The position numbers and the translations under genes are program-made. A DNA stretch of 64,000 bases from Kingdonia uniflora (lineage: Eukaryota > Streptophyta > Magnoliopsida > Ranunculales > Circaeasteraceae), in NCBI GenBank assembly GCA_014058105.1, contig JACGCM010002285.1:186001-250000 (forward strand). Direction: 5' to 3'. Shown in pieces: positions 23,040-34,600 of this stretch. How positions within the stretch are numbered: position 1 is the first letter of the stretch; each line of letters starts with the position of its first letter. The notes under the pieces were generated by a model. The model had not been told where the DNA came from. It made no database searches and saw only the letters and a program-made list of their open reading frames with translations.

Positions 23040-23619
23040 TAAAAAATTAATCTAATTAAATTTTGAGGTCTCGAACAATGTCATAGTGTACAAAGCATTA
23101 ATTCATGGCCTAGATATGGCATTAGAAATTAGAGTTCCTAAACTATCAGTATATACGGACTCATTGTTGATAGTACATCATTACTCTGAGCAATTCAAGA
23201 AGAACGGCATAATGGTCGACTATGCGATACTTATTGCCAATAGAATGAGTAGATTTGAAAAAGTTACGCTTGGTTACTTACCTCCAGGGGAGAATTGCCA
23301 TGTTGATTTCTTAGTTAGGGTGTTAGGTACAGAGGCAAGATACTTACAGATCGAAGTAATATCAACCCCCAACATTGATCGTACTTTTATATGTACAATT
23401 AATGCTGGGGGAGATATAGAGGAGGAAGATAATTCGAGAAAGCCTTTTGTCACCAATATCGGCCCGAAGAAGGAATGTGATGGGTCACTTCCAGAGGATC
23501 GAAAAGAATGCAGACAGTTAATTGAAAACTCCAAGTGGTACATTGTATAAAAAGGTAATTTATATCGAAGATCAATGACTAGACCATATCTCAAGTGCCT
23601 CTCATAATAAGACGCCGAG
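23040..23619 (+). pseudogene. Tat3 second (archaeal-type) RNase H
   Basis: The frame at 23086-23550 encodes YKALIHGLDMALEIRVPKL, the motif VYTDSLLIVHHY, NRMSRFEKVTLGYLPPGEN, and ARYLQIEVISTPNIDR. The D in YTDS and the basic C-terminal part are typical of this domain. It ends with a linker (PLEDRKECRQL-like) leading to integrase. After a stop at 23548 the linker continues (YRRSMTRPYLKCLS) until Tat2 interrupts at 23619. This is the best preserved copy of the domain in the window. Confidence 0.85.
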
Positions 23620-24186
23620 TGTAGGGACTTATCCCTCGATCTCACTCGAAGTCGAGCTCACCCAGTTTAAATTACCTCCATCTCAGGCTCATACAATTTT
23701 CACACTCCAGTCAAAGACACCAGTCTCCCACGAACTTCTCAAAAATGTGGACCGAACTAAACCTGGAAACATTATCCAGTCAGAGACACCTATCTCCCAT
23801 GAACTTGTCAGCTATCCAGTCAGCTGCCACAAACCACATAATTCGGAAAACGTGCTCCAGCACGATGAAGAGTTGTGGGGAAGACCTATATAAAGGAAGA
23901 GTTCCAGAAGCGATAGGGATGGGAGAAATTACACAAACTTCTTATTTACGAGATTCAAAACATTTCTATATTGAGAGATCACTTGTAATAAAGATATTCG
24001 CCTCAAACAATAAAGATACTTTCACAAAAATCTTCCGTACGAGGTGGTGGTTTTTACCTATTCAGAGGTTTTCCACGCTAAAACCATATGTTTCAGTTCT
24101 TACTTTATACTAGAATATTGTCACAGGTTCATTGGTGTGATAGCAAATTCTAAACCATTTTGAGCTTGCGGAATTTGGCCATCACA
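23620..24186 (+). repeat. Tat2 5' LTR
   Basis: It starts TGTAGGGACTTATCC and ends GGCCATCACA. A TATATAAA box lies at 23887-23894. It is 40 bp longer than the right LTR because of an extra segment around 23760-23810. By hand count it differs from the right LTR at about 50 of 525 comparable bases. Confidence 0.93.
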
Positions 24187-24206
24187 TTTGGCATCGTCTG
24201 TGAAAA
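24187..24206 (+). promoter_or_regulatory. Tat2 primer-binding site
   Basis: TTTGGCATCGTCTGTGAAAA follows the LTR directly. It differs from the Tat1 site by several bases (gcgcc versus gcatc), probably from decay. Confidence 0.7.
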
Positions 24207-24258
24207 AGATTGCATTTTCAGGATATCCTGAGGCAGTCTTTTACTGCAACTTTCAATT

Positions 24259-24900
24259 ATGGCTTCTTCCAGACATCCGACCGCAGGAACTCAGCTAGAA
24301 ATTTCTGTGGATCTGGGACATCTCACAGAGTTATGGGCGAATCTCCACGTCTAGGCAGAGAAATGCGCCAAACTCGAACTTTAGTTCACAAAGGATTGAG
24401 AGCTCCGAGAAAAAAACTCGATACAGAATGGCAAACTCATTTAACAGCGCTCAAACGGCATGAAGACCAGATAACAGTAATGCAGACTACTCTCGAGGAT
24501 CTATAAAATACTCAGCAAGCTCCTCCAGCCAAAGGTCAAGATCAGCTTCCAGAGACCTCTCGCATTTCAGCAAGGGATAGATTGGGACCCTGAGAAGTCA
24601 CCAGTAAAGCCATTTCCAGGAATCTACAACAAGGACTGCGGCCCTCCATCCATTTGGGGGGGGAGTTCAATCATAAATCAGTCGAGGCCACCAAATTTCT
24701 ATCCGCCAGGAGAAATACCAATGACCTCAACATCAAGTTCCAGTACGAGATCGCTTGAGTGAAGGTACGGGAACTCATCATTCCCAGCTAAGACGTCCAG
24801 CGATTCAACCAGCATGACATTTTGTCACAAAAGAACACATGGACCAACGGATTAAAGAGTTGATCGAGTCATTCTTCTCGAGTCGAGTAATCGCCGACTC
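24259..24900 (+). pseudogene. Tat2 Gag remnant
   Basis: The start ATG at 24259 gives MASSRHPTAGTQLEISVDL, equal to the Tat1 Gag start. A frameshift then moves the coiled coil into the frame at 24210-24506 (LTALKRHEDQITVMQTTLED). Near 24830-24900 the sequence passes from the Gag linker (ggaccaacggattaaagag) directly to protease. The capsid and zinc-knuckle part, about 1.6 kb in Tat1 and Tat3, is therefore deleted. Confidence 0.78.
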
Positions 24901-24902
24901 GA

Positions 24903-25370
24903 AATCTATTTTGAAGACTGTGATACAAGCCATGTCAAATTTCTACATCATGATGCATTAGTCATAATGCTCAAGATGAAAAAATTTGTCATGCATGCAA
25001 TGATGATCGATACTGGTAGCGGTATTCAGAGTATGATCGACTAGATAAGATTGGCCGACCAAGTCATTCAGAGTGACACCGATATCAGTGGATTCAATAG
25101 CTCCAAGGAGGAACGAGTAGGCAAGATCATCTTACCTATTACCGCAGGTCTAGCCACCATCGACGTCATTTCTATGTCATTAATACAAAATCTCGTTATC
25201 TCAGGATTATGGGCCGCTGTTGGTTATACAACATGGAAGCAATCGCTTCCACCTATCAGCAAGCACTCCAATTAAAATACGACAACGGTATTTACGAGAT
25301 CAGAGGTAGCCATAAACTCTCTAGAGCTTACGAAAATACTATCTCTGCCATTCTAGATACTTCAGACAAA
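24903..25370 (+). pseudogene. Tat2 protease
   Basis: It keeps the catalytic DTG (MMIDTGSGI at about 25005), preceded by DTSHVKFLHHDALVIML. After the catalytic loop an indel and a stop at 25042 break the frame, and 25051-25275 continues with DQVIQSDTDISGFNSSKEE and VGKIILPITAGLATIDV. It is the only one of the three Tat copies with the normal protease triplet. Confidence 0.8.
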
Positions 25371-25379
25371 ATGGCCGCA

Positions 25380-26435
25380 TAGTAATTACAAAAAGTTGAT
25401 CGGCTCAGCGATCAACCACCTACAGAGGAGCCCACGGAGTATATTAGCATTGATGGACCTAGCAAAGGAACTTTCATCAGAACTAAGCTTGTTCAGCACA
25501 AAAAAGATATTCTTATTCAGTTCTTGCAACTCAACCGAGATATTTTTGCATGGTCTTTCGAAGAAATGCCCGGGGTTGATCCGACAATGGCTTATCATAA
25601 GTTAACCATCAATATCAATGCCACAGCAGTCAAACAGAAATAGCAACAACTTTCACCTCATCATCTTGATGAAGTTAACATTAAGATCGAGAAATTGATC
25701 AAAGTGGGATTCATTCGATAAGCCAAATATCCAGACTAGATATCCAGCATTGTCGTTGTCCCAAAGAAGAACAGAAAAGTTTGAGTTTGCATAGATTTCA
25801 CAAATCTGAACAAACATACTCCAAATAACAGTTTCCCTCTTCCCAATATTTACTAGATCCTCGATTCCATAGCTGGTCATGATCTCCTATCAATGATGGA
25901 CGTTGTTTCAGGGTATAATCAAATTTCACTTTTAGAAGAGGATCAAGAGAAGACAACTTTCATCACCGAAAGAGGTTTTTATTATTACAAATTCATGCCC
26001 TTCAGGCTCAAGAATGTGGGTGCCACATATCAACGATTGATGACTACTATGTTCAAAGCACACCTAGGGAAAATCATTAAAGTCTACATTGACGATCTCT
26101 TGTGCAAAAGCATACAGTCATACGATCACATCTCAGATCTCAACACTATATTCAACATCCTTTAATCTTACAGAATGTGTCTCAATCCTGACAAATGTCA
26201 GTTTGGGGTATATTCTGGCAACTTTCTAGGAAACCTCATTAGCAAGAAGGGAATTGAGGCCGATCTGGATCAAATTCAAGCTCTCTTCGACATGCCTTCT
26301 CCAAAAGCAACAAAAAAGCGTTCAAAAACTTGCCGACAAAATTACCGCTATCAACCGTTTCGTTTCTAAATCTTTCGGCCGCTGCCGTTGGCTATTCCTG
26401 TTGCTCCGCGGATGTTCCAAACGAGGAAAGGTTTA
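25380..26435 (+). pseudogene. Tat2 reverse transcriptase
   Basis: From left to right it has FEEMPGVDPTMAYHKLTI (25555), GFIR and AKYPD (25710), and PNNSFPLPNIY (25825). The open frame at 25893-26165 has MMDVVSGYNQISLLEEDQEK and the catalytic YIDDLLCKS at 26083-26110. The next frame at 26175 gives NPDKCQFGVYSGNFLG and SKKGIEADLDQIQAL. Stops at 25640, 25720 and 26163 and a frameshift near 26310 disable it, but the palm is present, unlike in Tat1. Confidence 0.85.
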
Positions 26436-26439
26436 GCCA

Positions 26440-27010
26440 ACTGTCGATGTCACATGGAAACTAGAATGCGAAGCAGCTTTTCAGGATCTTAAAATCTACT
26501 TGGGGAGATCTCTTATAATGAGTACCCCAGTTGTCACAGATAACTTCTCTCAACTTAGTTCTTATTCACCTGGAAGGGAAAATAGAGAAACCAATCTTCT
26601 TTATCAGCAAAACTCTCATACCTGCAGAAATAAGGTACTCTAAAATTGAAAAACTTCTTCTTACCCATGTTTACTCTTCGCAGAAACTCAAACACTACTT
26701 CCAAGCACATTTCGTTAAAGTTATAACGACCTACCCACTTCGGGAAGTTCTATCCAGGAAAGAGAAGTCAAGAAGAGTGGAACAGTGGTCAGTCAGTTTG
26801 GGAGAACATGATATCAAGTTCGAACAACGTCATTCTGAAAAAGGTCAGACCATTGTCGATTTCCTCACAGATTTTCCAGTGGAGGATCCCGAGTGGGAGG
26901 AACACGATCTGGACCTTACTGAAGACGCACCAGAGAACCCCCTTCTAAGCCATTCGATGAACGAGCTGAATGGATCACTACGTCAAGGTGGAGGATTCTC
27001 ATAGATGGAT
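26440..27010 (+). pseudogene. Tat2 RNase H domain
   Basis: The frame at 26531-27004 encodes FFISKTLIPAEIRYSKIEKL, KLKHYFQAHFVKVITTYPLR and TIVDFLTDFPVEDPEWEEHD. This equals the Tat1 and Tat3 domain. The upstream end (AAFQDLKIYLGRSL, near 26475) is in another frame. The domain would degrade template RNA. Confidence 0.82.
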
Positions 27011-27039
27011 CAGCAGGACCTGCAGGGTCAGTAATCGGG

Positions 27040-27590
27040 ATCGTTTTGATTACCCTTTCTAATGAAAGAATTGAGAAATCAATCCGCTTGGATTTTAAGG
27101 CCTCAAATAATTTTACCAAGTATGAAGCTCTCATTCATGGACTCAACCTCGCACTTGAGCTCGATGTCCCCAAACTCTCAGTTTACATAGATTCACTACT
27201 CACTGTTCACCACTACTCAGAGTAATACAAGAAGAACGAAAATATGATCGAATACACAACCCTCATTGTAGATAGGATGAGCAAGTTTGCAAAAGCTACT
27301 CTCGATTATCTTCCTCAAGGTGAAAACAGACACACCAATTTTTTGGCATATCCTGCCGGGGTCTTGAGTACAGAAGCTTGATACCTACAGATCGAAGTCA
27401 TTTCAACCCCCAGTATTAATAGCATTTCTGTATGCACGATCAACATTGGGGGCGCTAAAGAGGGAGACAACAATTGGTGAAAGTCTTTCTTACTCAACCT
27501 CGGTGTCGATAACAAATACAACGGACCACTCCCAACGAATCCAAAAGAACGCCGATAGCTGATCCACAACTCGAAGCATTACATTACTTA
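27040..27590 (+). pseudogene. Tat2 second (archaeal-type) RNase H
   Basis: The reading FTKYEALIHGLNLALELDVP (27115) is followed by LSVYIDSLLTVHHYSE, a stop at 27223, then YKKNENMIEYTTLIVDRMSK and LDYLPQGENRHTNFLAYPAG. A second stop occurs at 27379 just before YLQIEVIS. The domain order after the first RNase H confirms the Tat assignment. Confidence 0.82.
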
Positions 27591-27599
27591 GAATGGTAT

Positions 27600-28725
27600 G
27601 CTATACCGCCTTTCCGTCATAGGGCCTTACCTCAGGTACCTCTCCAAATCAAAAGTAGATGAGCTGTTCTGCAAACTACATGAAGGAACTTGTGGCTCTC
27701 ATGCCGCAGGTAGATCATTAGTAAACAGAGCTATCACTCAAGGAGTATTCTAGCCCAACATGTGCAGGTACGCAGAGGAGTACTCCCGCAGATGCGACAC
27801 CTGCCAGAGACATGGACATATGATATGCGCCCCTGCGCTCGAACTCCATGCAAGCAAGGTTTTCTGGCCATTCAAAAGATGGATACTAGATCTCGTAGGC
27901 GAATTCCTTAACTCTCCAGGTAACCGCCGTCACCTACTCGTAGTTACCAATTACTTTGCAAAATGGGTAGAAGCAATTCCATTGTGTCAAACCAGAGAAG
28001 AAGATGTCATCTTTTTTATTTAAAACAACATAGTCACTCAGTTTGGGTGCCCCCACCTAATTCGTATTGATAACGAGCCCCAATTATTGAGAGATAAAGT
28101 CGTAACCTTCCTAAACCACCATAATATCATCTACTCACCATCAAATCCATACTACCCTCAAGGCAATGGTCAAACCGAAATCACCAATAGAACCATCGTG
28201 GATGGACTCAAAAAATGGTTTTACTCACAGAAAAAAGGGAATTGGGTGCGCGAACTGCCTCATATCCTGTGGGCATATCGAACCACTCCCCACCAATCTA
28301 CTAGGTGTACCCCATTCCTCCTTGCTTATGGCACTGAGGCCGCTATTCCTTCTGAATATCATCATCCAGATCGAGATCACGAACTGACTGACGAGGAAAA
28401 TGAGTTTGAATTGGCTTGCAAGCTCAATATAATAGATGAGACCAGGGAACGAGCCATCACTAACCTTGGTCGATAACATCATATGCTTACCAGATCGTAT
28501 AATAACCAAGTCAGGAGTCGTATTTTCCAGATCAAAGATCTTATCCTCAGAGAAATTCATTAACATCGTAAAGAGCCTCACGCTAGAAAATTAGCCAAGA
28601 ATTGGGAGGGTCCATTCATTATCACAGGTCTATCAGGCCTAGGATCATATTATCTCATGACAGAAGAGGGAATCCCTATTTTTAATCCTTGGAATACTAG
28701 GCGACTGAAACGTTACTATCGTTAA
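27600..28725 (+). pseudogene. Tat2 integrase
   Basis: The zinc finger uses LHEGTCGSHAAG and RRCDTCQRHGH (H-H-C-C pattern). The core has WILDLVGEF (first Asp, about 27885), IRIDNEPQLL (second Asp, about 28065) and GNGQTEITNRT (Glu, about 28170). The open frame at 28087-28476 continues with LPHILWAYRTTPHQSTRCTP. The end reads GSYYLMTEEGIPIFNPWNTR and LKRYYR, then a stop at 28724. It is the least damaged integrase of the three Tat copies, with stops at 27751, 28021, 28474 and 28561. Confidence 0.87.
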
Positions 28726-28879
28726 GCGTCAAACTCTTCTGACTTCTTTTCCCCACTTTTGTTACCTCGTTTCTTCAATTCCAAAAGTGAGATTTTCATC
28801 TCCATCCAATGTAAATTTTGAACTTATCAATGAAAGTTATTTTTACAATATCATTCTCCTTACGAATACTATTCTAATA

Positions 28880-29630
28880 TCTACGATTGTAGCAAGTGAA
28901 GAAACATGTTTCATATCAAAGACTCTACCAAACAAGAGATAAGGCAAAAGTAATACTAGTCTTCATCTTTTTTAACTTTTTTGGGTCATTTATAATGGTT
29001 GGATCAAGGATATCACTTGGTTTGGCTGACTCTACTAAATCTCAGCGATTGTAGCAAGTATAGAAACTTATTTCATATCAAAGACTCTACCAGACATAAG
29101 ATAAGGCAACGGTAATACTAGCCTTCATCTCTTTCAATATGTCTGCGACATTTCTAAAGTTCAAATCAAGTTTCAACTTGGTTTAACTCAACCCATCTCT
29201 GCGATTGAAGCAAGTGTAGAAACTTGTTTCATATCAAAGACTCTTCTATACATAAGATAAGGTAAAGGTAATACTAGCCTTCATCTCTTTCAATATGTCT
29301 GCGATATTTCTATAGTTCAAATCAAGTTTCAACTTGGTTTAACTCAACCCATATCTGCGATTGTAGCAAGTGTAGAAACTTGTTTCATATCAAAGACTCT
29401 ACCAGACATAAGATAAGGTAAAGGTAATACTAGTTTTTATCTCTTTCAATATGTCTATAACATTTCTATAGTTCAAATCAAGTTTCAATTTGGTTTAACT
29501 CAACCCATTTCTGCAATTGAAATGAATGTAAAAATTTGTTTTATATCAAAGACCCCACCAGACACAAGATAAGGCAAAGGTCATACTAGCTTTAATCTAT
29601 TTCAATGTGTCTGCGACAGATACTATTTAT
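28880..29630. repeat. 156-bp tandem array, five copies, in Tat2 3' region
   Basis: The word taatactag (or tcatactag) recurs at 28951, 29113, 29269, 29425 and 29581, a period of 156 bp (the first step is 162). Units share agataaggcaaaggtaatac and cttcatctctttcaatatg. Read in reverse complement they match the 160-bp units of Tat1. Confidence 0.93.
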
Positions 29631-29679
29631 TTTTCAGGTCGAATTCATATTACAAGGGCTTCTTTTTTGCTGATAGAGT

Positions 29680-32391
29680 GCCGGCAGTGCTCCCCCCTAC
29701 ATCCAGAGGTCGAACTTTCAGTTTGCGAATTACGGCAGCTCTACCCATCTCTATCAACTGGGTAAATCAAGGGCCCAACTGGGTTTCCATGACGCCCAGA
29801 CAGTTCCCTCGATCTATGTTAACTCTGCAAATACATTCGTTATCTGACAACCTTTTGAACATGGTATCTCATTCTGACTCTAGACTTTTTACTTCCTCTA
29901 CAAAATATGCGACAATCAACCTTATCAGGTCTAAGCATGACACATCAGATATGACCATGGTTGCAAATCTCACTCCCACCTTATCGGGGTGCGACTATAG
30001 CTTAGTATAAGAATTCTTCTGTTCAATCATTTCTGCTTCGACCTGAGCATAGTAAATTACATTCTCTTCCAAGTTCTTTATGCATTTAGCTGATTTAGCC
30101 AGATTCATAACTTCTAAGTCTATTATACGGGCGCGAAGTATCTAGATTTGTGCATTCAACTCTTCCCTAGCCGAAGTATCTTTTAATAATTCATCTTTCC
30201 TCTTCATTAGCGCTTCATTTGCTTTAATTTCCCATTCCAAAACTATCACCCTAATAAGAACAGCATCCAACTTCTACTGGCATTCCCTCAAGCTCGTATT
30301 TCCTCTCTGAACATGCCCCTGAATACAAGATACATCACTCTTTAGCTCTCTAATTTGAGCCGAAAGGCAGACTACATCCCCTCGAATTAGAGAAGCCTTA
30401 ACATCAGTTCAACTTCCCCCAGAACGTTTTCTAGCCTCAACTTTCTTGGCACGGGCGATGGCCTGCGCCAGCTCGGTCTTAAGTCATGCAACCCTCTCAT
30501 TTAAATCATTGCACCTTTGTTGCATTTCTCAGAACTCCATGTCCTTGGCGAGTAGGGCTATTTGCAGTTGTTCAGCTAGGGCCTCTGAAGCTGATAGATT
30601 TTCTTAAGCTACCCTCAGCTTATTGTCTTTATCAATAATTTTATGTCTCATTCGCTCCTTCTCGTTCCTATAATTCTGAAGATCAGATCGAGATCGTTCC
30701 GTCGATCTTTCTAACGCCTGAATACGATATTGAGCCATATCAGCTTGCTTACCCTTAACCGCCAATGCGTCAACCCGACTTTGAAGCTTCTCGGCGCATT
30801 TTGTTACCTCCGCTATCTCTTTTAACCCCTTACCTATTTTGGCATCTTTCTTTTCGACCTGAAGAGTAAGGTCGGAAACAGTTTGGGTTACCTCTACAAG
30901 TTTAAAATATTCCTTTACATATTGATCTTCTTTATGCTCGTTCTCCTCCCTCGTCATATAGAACTGTTCTGCAAATTCCCTATTATACTTGAGTACATCG
31001 TCCTTACGAGAGCAAGATGAATCTAATTCGACCTGGAGATTATAACAATTTTTAGTATAGTACAATTCAGGAAAACTTTTGAATTTATACATACTTCATT
31101 TCTAAAGATTCTATAGGATATCTAATTCTTCATCTTTACCAATTTAGTACATTACCAGATAAACGCTTCATGAGTTTTCTTGCGGAGTATAAGGTACATA
31201 CTTTTGATATGCTACTTTATATAAATAGCGTTGGATTTCTACCATGCACCATACTAATGTTATCTGCATCTATATCCTATTTACTTGATAACTATATGTG
31301 AAGGGTAATATACAGGTCGAAAGACCCATTCGGTTCTAACCTGCAGCTCCGCTTGCGCAGACAGCAAGGTTGTAGAGGTCTCTCTTTCCCTGGCAAGACC
31401 GATCTCTAGATCTTTTATTCTGAGACTCATTTCTCTAAGTGCCTACAAGAGATTTATAAAACAAAGACAGCCTACAAAAGTTTTTTCCCCACATACAATT
31501 CAACAACTTACATAATTTTTACAAACATACATTTCTACCCTACCTTCTCACTACCACTCTATGGGAGTTCAGCATCATCCTCTTGGTTGTCGTGAACCGT
31601 CTGGTGGGAGACACCATCCAGGCCATCCACGATCCCCACCACTTCCACTTCCCCATTATCTCCCTCCTCAACATAGGTGCCCGCCTTGATGGCATCCACC
31701 TCCTCCTCAGAATAGCCCTTCATCATCAAGTGACGCCTAAGTCTGTCACGTTCCCCGACCATCTCATCTAGATTGGCTCTCGCCTCCACCTACAGCTGAC
31801 CAATCGTCACAGCATGAGAGGCCTTCAGCTGCCTAACTTCCTTCATGGCCTCAGTCCTGGCTTGAGCTAGTTCCTTTTCTAGCTCGATCCTTTCATTCTT
31901 CAGCTCGGATCTTTCTTCTTCAATACCGAGCCAAATCCCCTTCACAAGACAAGCAACCTGAAAAAATGCAAGTCGAACTCAGCAATTGGCTCAAAACCTA
32001 TTAAATAACTTTTTCCCATAAAATCAACTTACCATCTTGCTCGTGACTTCCTCCCCATGAAGAACCGAAAACCTGGCCCTTTCCTCGACCTCCTTGGGGT
32101 CATCCATCGCAGCAGCTCGCCCCTCAGCGACCTTCTCCCCAGGCTCTCCCAAAGATTTGACTCTCCTCCTTTTCTCTTTTACAACCTCATCGCTTCCAAT
32201 GGTACCAGAGGCCGGCAATGCCTTTAACATCTATTTCTTCAGAAATTTTTGAGCTATTTTGCTCGAAATAACAGGATTTAGCTTAACCGAACTGCCTGTT
32301 CCCTGGGGTCTTGGACAAGTTGGCTCGAACCTCCCCATAACTCACTTGCCTCTTCCCTTTGTCAGCCCCTGCCATCGATCTGGTCGACTAA
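29680..32391 (-). pseudogene. Antisense spliced coiled-coil gene of Tat2, 3' part
   Basis: This is the counterpart of the Tat1 antisense gene. Inferred exons on the minus strand are: from the CACTA border to 32033, then 31957-31544, 31442-31342, and 31032 down to about 29680. The borders are canonical (gtaagt after 32033, ttttttcag before 31957, gtaggg after 31544, cttgtag before 31442, gttaga after 31342, tctccag before 31032). Exon 2 encodes GIWLGIEEERSELKNERIEL and GYSEEEVDAIKAGTYVEEG. The last exon (30604-31032) encodes a coiled coil with YFKLVEVTQTVSDLTLQVEK. Splice positions match Tat1. The function is unknown. The gene is cut at 32391 by the CACTA element and continues at 46956. Confidence 0.75.
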
Positions 32392-34600
32392 CACTACACA
32401 AATTTTACTAAATTACCATGGATAAAGTCTGGTAATAGTCATTTTTCCATGAATAAAGTCTGTAGTAGAGGTCTGTAGTAAAATATGCGTGGCAATTATT
32501 TTGCCACGGAGTTTGTTTGTGGTTATCTAATTTATATTGCTACAGAGTAAATCCGTGGCAATTTTTTTGCCACGGAGTTTGTCTGTGGTTATCTAATTTA
32601 TATTGATACGGAGTAAATCCGTGGAAAATTTTTTACCACGGATAATATCTGTAGTATAAATAGGATATTTACCACTGCTTTAGTCCGTGGTAATTTATTT
32701 TATTTTATTTTATTTTAAAATCAATAAAATAGCGACAAAACCTACACAATTCAGAAAAACAAATTGCACCTGTTGTATATACATATATAAACAAAAACAC
32801 ACAATTCAATAACTTGTTTCATTTATAAATATTGGCCCAAAGAATCCAGGTACACTGGTTACAAGCTATATACATGTTCCCTATAATAAATCCAAAAAAC
32901 AAATGGATTTGAGAAACAAAAAAAGGAAGCGCAGTGGCTTCAAAAGCAAAGGATTAATATAGCGGTGTTCAAACCATAACCTCAAAAGTAGTAACGGATC
33001 CATCATGGCGATTAATCTGGCGCAGGACTTGTGGCCACCTCTAGCATGGTACTACTAGTGTGGATGATAGGTGTTACATCAGCAGCAGTGCTCCCTATTC
33101 TCCCACACTTCACAGGAAGAAAGTAAGACTTTCATTAGCAAAGTAAACTGATAATCATTGGTAATTGTAGTGATTAATCTGAATAATTCTTCATGTACTT
33201 CTACATAATTAAACACTTAAAAAATTTTAAGAAAGAATCTTACCAGACATTGGATGGATCACATTCTGCATTGGAGCCAAAAGAACCTCAGGTTGTACAG
33301 GGTATTTCATGAGATGGTACTGGAGCTCAAGCATATGGTTGAAGATGATGATTTGTTTTTTCAGCTTTAACCTTTTACTACATAATCTTACCTGCCAGTT
33401 TTTACAGCATCCAGCGCATACATTTCATTTTGGTGTAGTGGATATAAACTTAATCATGGAATATTAATAATAAAAACTTGGAAATTATAGCATATATATT
33501 GAGATTAAGTTTAAACCTGTGATGTAGTAGATGGTAGTCTAGGCCCTATATGCCCTCAATCAACTCTTATTGACGGAGCTTCATCGTTTTGTGCCTTGCT
33601 CCAGATTGGGTAAGACAGACCACATGATGCAACTGACATGGATAAAAAGTTACACTGTCACGATTAAATAGAAGAGACATATATGGTAAGTCTCTGAACG
33701 TTTGTTGACTGATCTTCAAATAACAATCTCTTATAAAATCCAATGGACATCTTGACATAAACATAAATTATAGAGATAGAAATTGAAGTACTCAATACAT
33801 TTCACAGTATTGAGTATAAATCAACAGAAGAGATTAGGATAACATACCACATCATTGACAATAGACTGGGAGAATGTCTTTAGGTTTTAGCATTCTAAGG
33901 CATATGTCGGGACCTATAGCAAAGATAAAAATTCAAGCATGAATAAATAAGATGCACTTGCAACAACAAATTACCTCCTCAAAAATATATAGTATACTAC
34001 AATCATTCCTACAAAAATGGCAGGATCATGGCGCCTGAAATTATAGCTTCGAACATTAATGAATGAAGTCAACAACTATCAAAGCAACAACATGATAAAG
34101 GTATCAAGGTTTTGTAGAGCTTCAAAACATTGTTGGTACTTGTAGAACTGGAAAACCCTAACAAAAGGAGAAACCGAATACTACATTTTTTTGGCTCAAT
34201 TTTACTGTTTGGCACAAGTTCCTCCCAGTTAAAATTTTAAAAGACCTAACCTATGCAACCAAAAAATTGGGATATATAGAAAAGTAAATTATAATATTAT
34301 TTTACAATTAAAATTTCATGTATCTCACGTTTCCCTTTAATAGGTATTTTAAAATACGACATAAAAAAGAGCAGGTTTTAACAGGACATTTCCATTTGCT
34401 CATGTTTATGATCTAGTGACAAGTAGTTATAGGAAACTCCTTCTAGGTGACCTTAGGTGGGAAATCTTGTAGGGATTGACATCTAGTCCTAGATTCAGGC
34501 AATAGTGTCCTCAAGTACTTGGCTTACACCCTACCTCTCCATCATCATGCCGAAACCTAAAAAGAAAGCGAAGAATCCTACTTAAGGCTTCATCCATTTT
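32392..34600. repeat. Left arm of the CACTA-like element
   Basis: The terminal part has a 66-bp direct duplication starting at 32503 and 32569 (gccacggagtttgt..), and several tccgtgg/ccacgga words up to about 32690. From 32700 to 34600 the sequence is AT-rich and I recognise no gene. The part next to 34600 is probably the 3' flank of the captured gene. Confidence 0.7.

Larger units (their letters stand above)
19440..23619 (+). mobile_element. Tat3: outermost Tat element of the nest, left part
   Basis: Tat-type gag, protease, RT, RNase H and second RNase H lie in order on the plus strand. The sequence is interrupted at 23619 by Tat2 and resumes at 51154 in the integrase, with CCGAG on both sides. 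The 5' LTR and Gag start are not seen; the left side ends in the unrecognised block. It is strongly decayed. Confidence 0.85.
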
